From Oscillospiraceae bacterium (GTDB taxonomy: Bacteria > Bacillota > Clostridia > Oscillospirales > Oscillospiraceae): DNA of 7,237 nt. The stretch spans positions 1-7,237 of the forward strand of contig JAGCMI010000018.1 of NCBI GenBank assembly GCA_017646545.1, given 5' to 3'. Shown in pieces: positions 1 through 5,350 of the stretch. How positions within the stretch are numbered: position 1 is the first letter of the stretch; every line of letters starts with the position of its first letter. The position numbers were made by a program, and so were the translations under genes. A model generated the notes under the pieces. That model saw nothing but the letters and a program-made list of their open reading frames with translations, did no database searches and was not told the DNA's origin.

Positions 1-630
1 ATTGCTGAGCTTGGTATCATTGTGCGTTACCCGCAGAGGCAGTTCGCCGGACTCCAGCATCCGCTGCAAGGACCCAGCCCGCTGCTCCATGGATAATAAA
101 TATCCAATTTCTTCCGAAACTTCCGTTACCCGACCTGCGGGATCAGTACGAATGGAATCGTGCAGCTGCTGAAAACGCGCCACAGTGTTATGGAAGTTGG
201 GGATGGTTTCGTGCAGCGTATGGGCAGGGAACTGGGCCAGAAGGGTCTGAAATTTGCCGAATCCTAAGCCGCAACGATAAAAATCCTGAGGACTTTCAAC
301 CTGTTCCAAAGTTTTTCCGGGAACAAAACGATACATGCGCCAATATTCCCCCTCCTGATCCCGGTGACAAAGATGCCCATCCCGGGTCGGCAGAAAATCC
401 GGAGCCAGATGTAATTGGCGCTCCTTCAAAAAGTGACTAATGGCAAAGGCATTTTCCATCAGTAATTCCGGCTGGCGGAACACATACTGATTGATGCGCT
501 GCAGGATATAGGCATTTCCATCGTCCGTATTCACTTTATAGGTCTGATTGATGTGCCCCTGACCGAAGGCTTTCCAACCGGTAGGCGCGCCGCTGATGGC
601 AAAAGCGCGGGCAATTTCCGTAATCTGCAT
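1..630 (-). CDS. NahK-like sugar kinase of the aminoglycoside phosphotransferase fold (3' end cut by window)
   Basis: Seen: 210 codons open to the window edge, starting at ATG 628-630 behind a GAGGTG ribosome binding site 7 bases upstream; the C-terminal third is missing. Residues 23-31 (GQGHINQTY) form the glycine-rich nucleotide loop, YILQRIN (41-47) holds the next strand, and HNDTKLSN (203-210) is the catalytic loop with presumed base Asp205 and metal ligand Asn210. Family knowledge: N-acetylhexosamine 1-kinase NahK, which phosphorylates GlcNAc/GalNAc at C1 in the lacto-N-biose/galacto-N-biose salvage route, has the same GHIN, YILQ, FGxFQ and RVTHNDTKLNN blocks. Antibiotic kinases usually have HGDxxxxN instead, so a sugar substrate is far more likely than an aminoglycoside. 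It is transcribed alone from its own promoter, away from the upstream peptidase operon. The exact sugar is inference; the fold and family are secure. Confidence 0.85.
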   Translation of the reverse strand, partial: MQITEIARAFAISGAPTGWKAFGQGHINQTYKVNTDDGNAYILQRINQYVFRQPELLMENAFAISHFLKERQLHLAPDFLPTRDGHLCHRDQEGEYWRMYRFVPGKTLEQVESPQDFYRCGLGFGKFQTLLAQFPAHTLHETIPNFHNTVARFQQLHDSIRTDPAGRVTEVSEEIGYLLSMEQRAGSLQRMLESGELPLRVTHNDTKLSN

Positions 631-665
631 GAAAAACACCTCAAAAACCACATAATATCCATTCT

Positions 666-694
666 ATACTAGCAGATTCCCTCTTTAATTGCAA
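666..694 (-). promoter_or_regulatory. Promoter of the NahK-like kinase gene
   Basis: On the minus strand a -35 box TTGCAA (689-694) and a -10 box TAGTAT (666-671) are separated by exactly 17 bases. TGC directly precedes the -10, giving an extended -10 (TGn) arrangement. Each hexamer matches the sigma-A consensus at 4 of 6 positions. The -35 lies just past the T-run of the preceding operon's terminator, so the kinase gene appears independently transcribed. Confidence 0.6.
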
Positions 695-700
695 GACAAG

Positions 701-732
701 AAAAAAAGATCCCCCGGTAAATACCGGGGGAT
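701..732 (-). terminator. Rho-independent terminator of the peptidase operon
   Basis: An 11-bp perfect stem (ATCCCCCGGTA at 709-719 with its complement at 722-732) has a two-base formal loop and is followed on the minus strand by a run of seven T (701-707). It starts 8 bases beyond the stop of the M20 peptidase gene, so it ends the three-gene operon before the kinase promoter. Confidence 0.9.
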
Positions 733-739
733 GGGAAGA

Positions 740-2173
740 TCAGCATTTTTTCATCAAGCGGATGTAGAATTCCACACTCTTGCCAATGGTTTCCAGACGG
801 ATGCGCTCGTTATTGCCGTGGATGGTTCTGCGTTCTTCAGTGGTCAGATCCATGGCGGAGAAACGGTAGACATGGTCGCTGATGCGGCCATAGTGACGGG
901 AATCGGAGCACTGCACCATAAGATAGGGACTGACGATGCAGCCTTGCCATGTTTCAGCCACAGCACCGGCCACGGTGTCCCATGCGGGGCAATCGATCTG
1001 GGAAATACGGCTGGGCTCAAAGGATTCCAGCACAGTCACATCCACTTGCGGGTTGTTGACGGTCTTGACCAGATATTCCTTGGCAGAGGCCACATTGTCC
1101 TCAGGATTAAGCCGCATATTGGACACAATTTGTGCCTCCGTGGGGATCACATTGCGGGCATCGCTGCCCTTTGCCTGGGTGAAGGCCACAGTGGTGCGTA
1201 CCAAGGCATTGATATCACCGCCAGACATGCGGCCCAGCAGGTCGATGACCCAGCCGAAGCACCACATATTGGCGAAAATGACCCGATACAGGAAGGTGGA
1301 ATGGCGGCCCAAGGTGTCAAACATCTGGGCAGCGGGCTTGTTCAAGCGCATTTTGAAGGGATGCTTTTCCAGCTTATTGACGGCTCTTGCCAGAACGGGA
1401 ATGGGGGTGTTGGGCTTGGGGGCGGAGGCGTGACCGCCGTTGGACTGCACAGTATATTGCACATTCATCATGCCCTTTTCCGCAATGCCGATGAGGCCGC
1501 AGGGGACTTTCACACCGGGGAACACATTTTCTACCACGGCGCCGCCTTCGTCCACCACCAATGCCGGCTGGATGCCGTTGTCAATGAAGTACTGCACGAT
1601 GTTGTCAGCACCCTTGCCGTTGACTTCCTCACCGCCGGAGAAGGCGAAATACACATCGTTTTCCGGCTGGAAGCCCTGGGCGATCAGATTATTTGCTGCG
1701 GAGAGCACCGCATTGAAAGTACCCTTGGTATCCAAGGTGCCCCGACCCCACATGCAGCCGTCCTTAATAACAGCGGCAAAGGGCGGCTCTTCCCATTTTG
1801 CCTCATCCACGGGCACCACATCGTAATGGGACATCATGACGCTGGGATTCTCATTTTTTTTGCCGGGCCAGCGGAATAACAGCGCCCGGTCAGGCAACTG
1901 CTGGAAGGAGCAGGTCTTAAACACCTGGGGATACAAATCAGGCAGCAGGGAAATCAGCTTCTCAAATTCCGCATCGTCCTCCAGAGAATGGTCGTGATAG
2001 GAGATGGTTTTGCAGCGGATCAGTGCCGCCAGCGCATCGGTGGCAGCCTGCTGATCAAATTCAATGGGCTCTGCCGCTGCAACCGGCTGCTGCTTGGGGC
2101 GGAACATGGCTGCGCGGATCAAAATCACAGCGAAAAATACAGCCACAAGTGCCAGCAAAACATAACCTGCCAT
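740..2173 (-). CDS. Membrane-anchored M20 family metallopeptidase
   Basis: A 477-residue two-zinc hydrolase of the M20 (ArgE/DapE/CPG2/PM20D1) group. Visible active-site set: His116 and Asp118 in SHYDVVP, bridging Asp148 in GRGTLDTKG, catalytic Glu182 and metal ligand Glu183 in GGEEV, Asp208 in DEGG, His248 in GGHAS of the lid domain, and His452 in IHGNNER. All are intact, so it should be active. Residues 3-23 form one hydrophobic segment followed by Arg20, Arg25 and Lys27. By the positive-inside rule this puts the catalytic domain in the cytoplasm (inference). The start follows the upstream gene's stop directly (TAAATG) with an AAGGGAG ribosome binding site, so translation is probably coupled. 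The layout resembles PM20D1/CPS1 proteins, which also have an N-terminal hydrophobic segment. The likely reaction is cleavage of a dipeptide or N-acyl amino acid; the substrate cannot be read from sequence. Its two upstream operon partners are membrane proteins. Confidence 0.93.
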   Translation of the reverse strand: MAGYVLLALVAVFFAVILIRAAMFRPKQQPVAAAEPIEFDQQAATDALAALIRCKTISYHDHSLEDDAEFEKLISLLPDLYPQVFKTCSFQQLPDRALLFRWPGKKNENPSVMMSHYDVVPVDEAKWEEPPFAAVIKDGCMWGRGTLDTKGTFNAVLSAANNLIAQGFQPENDVYFAFSGGEEVNGKGADNIVQYFIDNGIQPALVVDEGGAVVENVFPGVKVPCGLIGIAEKGMMNVQYTVQSNGGHASAPKPNTPIPVLARAVNKLEKHPFKMRLNKPAAQMFDTLGRHSTFLYRVIFANMWCFGWVIDLLGRMSGGDINALVRTTVAFTQAKGSDARNVIPTEAQIVSNMRLNPEDNVASAKEYLVKTVNNPQVDVTVLESFEPSRISQIDCPAWDTVAGAVAETWQGCIVSPYLMVQCSDSRHYGRISDHVYRFSAMDLTTEERRTIHGNNERIRLETIGKSVEFYIRLMKKC

Positions 2174-2839
2174 TTACAGCGCTCCCTTCTTATACATGAT
2201 GCGAGCAACAGCGATGGTAAACAGGGCGGAAACGGGCACCATAATGCCAACTGTTCCGGAATCCAAAGCAGGAACAAAGATGAACAGCACCAGCATCAGC
2301 AAAATGGGCGCCACAGCGATCTTCCAGTTCTTGCTGACGAAGGCCACGCCCAATCCACCAAACAGTGCGGGCAGAATTTGCTCAAAGGCGGGCTGCAGAA
2401 TGGGTGCCTGCAGAATGGGGCTCAGAGGTACGATACAAATGACACCCACGATGATAATGGCGGTGGTGACGATGCTGGAAACAGCGATGGCGATGGTGGA
2501 AATGACCTCACCTTCCTCGCTGCTGGCGCTGACCTCATTTTGCTCCAGAGCGCTCAAAGCGCAGGGCAGCTTCAGATTGGAAATATTGCCGGTGACAAAG
2601 CTGAGGTAGGAGCCGCCAGCGCCCAGCATGGGCACAAAGGTGATGGTTTCAATAACGCCAACTGCCCAGTACATGGGGGCGGTGGCCAGCAAACCGGTGA
2701 GCAGAGCGCCCCAATCCGGAGCAACACCGAACACCAAGGCCACGGCTACGGGGAAAGCAAACAGCAGCACCATGACGCACAAATTCCAAATGGTGCCATC
2801 ACGATGGACAGAATCCATATAACTCAAATTCTTTTTCAT
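2174..2839 (-). CDS. Six-helix membrane protein, partner of the DUF5058 protein
   Basis: A 221-residue very hydrophobic protein with about six predicted membrane segments (roughly 17-38, 43-65, 112-136, 150-168, 172-190, 195-214) and no signal peptide cleavage site. Residues 68-93 are glycine/serine rich (PMLGAGGSYLSFVTGNISNL) and look like a re-entrant or pore-lining loop ending in LKLPC; an acidic loop follows at 100-111. I do not recognise a family with known function. Proteins of this kind have, I believe, sometimes been labelled small-conductance mechanosensitive channel, but I see no MscS-type pore helix or beta domain. The start at ATG 2837-2839 has an AAGGAGGT ribosome binding site (2847-2854) overlapping the stop codon of the DUF5058 gene, so the two are translationally coupled and probably form a complex. 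The stop abuts the M20 peptidase start. A transport role is inference from context. Confidence 0.85.
   Translation of the reverse strand: MKKNLSYMDSVHRDGTIWNLCVMVLLFAFPVAVALVFGVAPDWGALLTGLLATAPMYWAVGVIETITFVPMLGAGGSYLSFVTGNISNLKLPCALSALEQNEVSASSEEGEVISTIAIAVSSIVTTAIIIVGVICIVPLSPILQAPILQPAFEQILPALFGGLGVAFVSKNWKIAVAPILLMLVLFIFVPALDSGTVGIMVPVSALFTIAVARIMYKKGAL
2393..2422. repeat. 15-bp tandem duplication inside the partner membrane protein gene
   Basis: CTGCAGAATGGG occurs at 2393-2404 and again at 2408-2419, a 15-base period. On the coding strand it encodes the duplicated pentapeptide PILQA-PILQP (residues 140-149) in the loop before the fourth membrane segment. It is in frame and may be a recent duplication or ordinary loop sequence. 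Confidence 0.7.
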
Positions 2840-2852
2840 AATCCTTACCTCC

Positions 2853-3671
2853 TTAGCCCAGCCATGCGGTTAGAGGAATGGCAGCAGCCATGCCGGCGAT
2901 CAGGGAGATGGGCATAGCATATTCGCTGAGCCATTTCAGTTTCGGCTTTCTCATCAGCAGACCGCAGATCACCATGACCAAAGCGGAAGCCAGCATAACC
3001 AGTACCGGAATCAAGCCGGAAGTATTGCTATGGTGCACAGCCTGCTGCACTTTTTCGCCTACTTCGTTGAAAACTGTTTCGGTTTCGACCACGATGCCAT
3101 TGGCATCAGCGCGCCACAGACGGGACAGATCGCAGAAAACAAAGCCCAGGAAGGCGGCAATCATACCGATAAACAGGGCATTTTGGAAAATATCGGCCCA
3201 TTTTGCATCCCGGCCGGCCAGAGCGGACATGCCGTTTTGCAGTTTCTTGCCAATTGCAGGCACCAGCCAGATACCCACCATAATGGAAACGGTCATCACC
3301 AGCAGCACATTGAGATATTGCTGAGAGGTCAAGGCTGCGTTGGAACCCAGACTCTGCCCCATGGCAGACAGGGCGTTGTTGGCAGCGATGGTTTCATAGC
3401 TCATGGAGCCGACCACGCTCAGTCGCAACCAGGGCAGGGGAAGACCCAGCTTTTTGCTGAGGATGGCAATGCTGACAACAATGGCCAGCGCAGGAGCGAT
3501 GGTAAAGATAGCTGCGGAGCGAATGGTCTTTTTGATTTTGGTTTGATCCATGCCCAGCTGCTTGCTGCGGCGCAGCGCCTTGACCAGGAAGAAAACGGAC
3601 TGGCCCAGCACCACTGCCACCAGAAGGCCCACGATCAGATACAAAATCGGATGATTGACAGAAAATACCAA
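2853..3671 (-). CDS. DUF5058 family integral membrane protein
   Basis: A 272-residue protein from the start chosen here (277 if read from ATG 3686). The NHPILYLIVG opening followed by a long helix is recognised as DUF5058, a family without assigned function. About six membrane segments are seen (longer-form numbering: 12-38, 57-78, 122-144, 168-186, 224-245, 255-276). Between helices 2 and 3 lies a small-residue stretch, LRLSVVGSMSYETIAANNAL (88-107), resembling a re-entrant loop; a polar loop with acidic patches spans 187-222. Start choice: ATG 3684-3686 would sit about 7 bases after the predicted transcription start with no ribosome binding site, whereas GGAGGTG at 3678-3684 lies six bases before TTG 3669-3671. 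It is first in the operon with the second membrane protein and the M20 peptidase; two multi-helix proteins plus a peptidase suggest uptake of a peptide-like compound (inference). Family assignment is from memory of the motif pattern. Confidence 0.85.
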   Translation of the reverse strand: MVFSVNHPILYLIVGLLVAVVLGQSVFFLVKALRRSKQLGMDQTKIKKTIRSAAIFTIAPALAIVVSIAILSKKLGLPLPWLRLSVVGSMSYETIAANNALSAMGQSLGSNAALTSQQYLNVLLVMTVSIMVGIWLVPAIGKKLQNGMSALAGRDAKWADIFQNALFIGMIAAFLGFVFCDLSRLWRADANGIVVETETVFNEVGEKVQQAVHHSNTSGLIPVLVMLASALVMVICGLLMRKPKLKWLSEYAMPISLIAGMAAAIPLTAWLG

Positions 3672-3677
3672 GGAAAA

Positions 3678-3684
3678 CACCTCC
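3678..3684 (-). promoter_or_regulatory. Ribosome binding site that decides the DUF5058 start
   Basis: GGAGGTG is a strong Shine-Dalgarno match lying inside the longer reading frame, six bases before TTG codon 6 (3669-3671). The upstream ATG has only an A-rich leader. It supports TTG as the true start. Confidence 0.65.
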
Positions 3685-3698
3685 ATTTTATTTTCTTT

Positions 3699-3727
3699 AT
3701 TATATCATGTGAAATCACCGAAAACAA
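3699..3727 (-). promoter_or_regulatory. Promoter of the DUF5058 / membrane protein / M20 operon
   Basis: On the minus strand the -10 box is a perfect TATAAT (3699-3704) preceded by TGA, an ideal extended -10. A -35-like TTGTTT (3722-3727) lies 17 bases upstream. Transcription should start near 3691-3693, only about 7 bases before ATG 3686. The -35 overlaps the left arm of the inverted repeat. Confidence 0.75.
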
Positions 3728-3805
3728 TAGGACAAACTGCCACTATTTTCGTCAGGTTATTTTCGCCAAATGATGGGTTTGTCCTTGCTTTTGTCCACAT
3801 TTTCG
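3719..3805. repeat. Inverted repeat spanning the divergent promoters, possible shared operator
   Basis: Left arm CGAAAACAATAGGACAAA (3719-3736); the reverse complement of 3790-3805 reads CGAAAATGTGGACAAA. Both are CGAAAA plus GGACAAA, with a spacer of 5 versus 3 bases. The left arm covers the -35 of the minus-strand promoter and the right arm fills the -35/-10 spacer of the plus-strand promoter. A further TTTGTCC copy lies at 3778-3784 and further ATTTTCG copies at 3745-3751 and 3759-3765. This would suit a regulator controlling both directions. No known operator consensus is recognised, and chance in AT-rich DNA is possible. Confidence 0.45.
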
Positions 3806-3813
3806 TGTAAAAT
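3785..3813 (+). promoter_or_regulatory. Promoter of the DUF1846 gene
   Basis: A -35-like TTGCTT (3785-3790) and a -10 TAAAAT (3808-3813) are separated by 17 bases, giving a leader of about 25-30 bases before the coding start at 3847. The -10 matches 5 of 6 and the -35 matches 3 of 6. The spacer holds the right arm of the inverted repeat. Confidence 0.6.
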
Positions 3814-3831
3814 AAAGGGGAGTTTTTTGAA

Positions 3832-3836
3832 AGAGG
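3832..3836 (+). promoter_or_regulatory. Ribosome binding site placing the DUF1846 start at GTG 3847
   Basis: AGAGG lies ten bases before GTG 3847 and one base before GTG 3838. A stronger AAGGGGAG (3815-3822) is about 15 bases from GTG 3838, too far for normal use. The spacing favours 3847, in line with the family N-terminus. Confidence 0.55.
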
Positions 3837-3846
3837 CGTGATCATC

Positions 3847-5307
3847 GTGAAATTTGCTTTTGACAACGATCAATATTTGCGCACCCAGTCCGCCCACATC
3901 CGTCAGCGAATCGACCAGTTTGGCGGCAAGCTGTATTTGGAGTTTGGCGGTAAGCTATATGATGATAACCATGCGTCCCGTGTGCTGCCCGGCTTCCAGC
4001 CCGACAGTAAGATGCGGATGCTGCTGCAGATGAAGGACCAGGTGGAGGTCATCATTGCCATCAATTCCGATGACATTGAGAAAAATAAGATCCGTGGTGA
4101 TTTGGGCATTACCTATGACCGGGATGTGATTCGACTCATTGATATTTTCCGGGATTTTGGCTTCTATGTTTCCAGCGTGGTGCTGACCCGCTTCCACGGC
4201 CAGGCCATCGCCAAGGCATTCCAGTCCCGTCTGGAGACTATGGGTGTGAAGGTGTATCACCACTATGACATCGAAGGATATCCTTCTGATACCGCCCATG
4301 CCGTCAGCAGCGAGGGTTTTGGCAAGAATGATTATATTGAAACCACCCGTTCTCTGGTGGTGGTCACCGCTCCCGGCCCCGGCAGCGGCAAATTGGCCAC
4401 CTGCCTCAGCCAGCTGTACCATGAGCATCAGCGCGGCCGCATGGCAGGCTATGCCAAGTTTGAAACCTTCCCCGTATGGAATCTGCCGCTGAATCACCCG
4501 GTCAATCTGGCTTACGAGGCAGCTACTGCGGATCTTTCCGATGTGAACCTCATCGACCCCTTCCACATGGAGGCTTATGGCATCACCACGGTCAATTATA
4601 ACCGTGATGTGGCAGCCTTCCCGGTGCTGGTGGCCATGTTTGAAAAGATTCTGGGTCAGTGCCCCTATAAATCCCCCACGGATATGGGCGTCAATATGCT
4701 GGGCAGCTGCATCATTGACCAGGATGCGGCCAAGGAAGCTGCCTGCCAGGAAATCGTCCGCCGCTACTATGCTGCCCTTTGCGATTACAAGCGGGGCAAG
4801 GGCGGGGAGGAAACCGTCCGTAAGCTGGAACTGCTGATGAGAAAGGTGGGGGTGGAGCCCTCTGTCCGTCGTGTGGTGCAGCCTGCGCTGGATCGAGCCG
4901 CCCAGACTGAGGCACCTGCCGCTGCCATGGAACTGCCGGACGGTACCATCGTCACCGCAAAAACTTCCGATCTGCTGGGTGCGTCTTCCGCGCTTTTGAT
5001 GAACGCGCTGAAAAAATTGGCAGGCATGCCGGATGAAATGCACCTAATCTCTCCCGTGGTTCTGGATCCCATCCAGCATTTGAAGGTGGACCACCTGGGT
5101 AACCGCAATCCCAGATTGCATACCGATGAAACCCTCATCGCCTTGTCCATCTGCGCTGCCACCAACCCCATGGCGCAGCTTGCCATGCAGCAACTGAACA
5201 AGCTGCGGGGCTGTGATGTCCATTCTACGGTGATTCTCTCCAGCGTGGATGAGAATACCTTCAAGCGTTTGGGCGTCAATTTGACCTGCGAACCGAAATA
5301 TCAGTAA
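3847..5307 (+). CDS. DUF1846 (UPF0371) family protein
   Basis: A 486-residue cytoplasmic protein from GTG 3847. The N-terminus (FDNDQYLRTQSAHIRQRI, then FGGKLYLEFGGKLYDD and HASRVLPGF) is the conserved start of DUF1846/UPF0371, a family with solved structures but, as far as I recall, no agreed function. In longer-form numbering a glycine-rich TAPGPGSGK segment lies at 177-185; it resembles a phosphate-binding loop but is not a canonical Walker A. Other family blocks follow: FETFPVWNLPLNHPVNLAYE (208-227) and GVNMLGSCI (284-292). No membrane segments are seen. Start choice: the upstream in-frame GTG 3838 has its nearest AGAGG only one base away, while GTG 3847 lies ten bases after it, and family members begin at about this point (M-K-x-G/A-F-D). 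Length is close to the family norm of about 490-500. Transcribed singly and divergently from the membrane operon; no partner suggests its job. Confidence 0.93.
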   Translation: MKFAFDNDQYLRTQSAHIRQRIDQFGGKLYLEFGGKLYDDNHASRVLPGFQPDSKMRMLLQMKDQVEVIIAINSDDIEKNKIRGDLGITYDRDVIRLIDIFRDFGFYVSSVVLTRFHGQAIAKAFQSRLETMGVKVYHHYDIEGYPSDTAHAVSSEGFGKNDYIETTRSLVVVTAPGPGSGKLATCLSQLYHEHQRGRMAGYAKFETFPVWNLPLNHPVNLAYEAATADLSDVNLIDPFHMEAYGITTVNYNRDVAAFPVLVAMFEKILGQCPYKSPTDMGVNMLGSCIIDQDAAKEAACQEIVRRYYAALCDYKRGKGGEETVRKLELLMRKVGVEPSVRRVVQPALDRAAQTEAPAAAMELPDGTIVTAKTSDLLGASSALLMNALKKLAGMPDEMHLISPVVLDPIQHLKVDHLGNRNPRLHTDETLIALSICAATNPMAQLAMQQLNKLRGCDVHSTVILSSVDENTFKRLGVNLTCEPKYQ

Positions 5308-5309
5308 TA

Positions 5310-5342
5310 AAAAACTCCCGGCTGTGTAAGCCGGGAGTTTTT
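5310..5342. terminator. Bidirectional terminator between DUF1846 gene and pyrB
   Basis: CTCCCGGCT (5315-5323) pairs perfectly with AGCCGGGAG (5329-5337) around a five-base GTGTA loop. The stem is flanked by A-runs on the left and T-runs on the right, so either transcript ends in a hairpin plus U-tract. It begins 2 bases after the DUF1846 stop and 8 bases beyond the pyrB stop, serving both converging units. Confidence 0.93.
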
Positions 5343-5350
5343 ACTGTTTA

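Noticed and set aside
1..630. Aminoglycoside resistance gene (APH fold)
   Set aside because: The catalytic loop is HNDTKLSN and the N-terminal blocks match NahK-type sugar kinases, not aminoglycoside kinases with HGDxxxxN. There is no mobile element nearby.
689..1879. 396-codon open frame on the plus strand, opposite the M20 peptidase gene
   Set aside because: It is antisense to a gene with a full catalytic motif set, its translation is rich in His/Gly/Gln with no family resemblance, it has no ribosome binding site, and it begins inside the terminator region. It is a codon-bias shadow.
2174..2839. Mechanosensitive channel (MscS-like)
   Set aside because: No MscS pore helix with the Gly/Ala pattern and no following beta domain can be seen; the protein is hydrophobic almost to its last residue.
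1988..2917. 309-codon plus-strand frame, Asn/Gly/His rich, possibly a surface repeat protein
   Set aside because: Its composition is what results from reading hydrophobic membrane-protein codons backwards; it spans three real minus-strand genes and has no signal peptide.
3955..5043. 362-codon open frame on the minus strand, opposite the DUF1846 gene
   Set aside because: The opposite strand encodes a clearly conserved family over the whole stretch. The antisense product is low-complexity His/Gly-rich and has no start signals.
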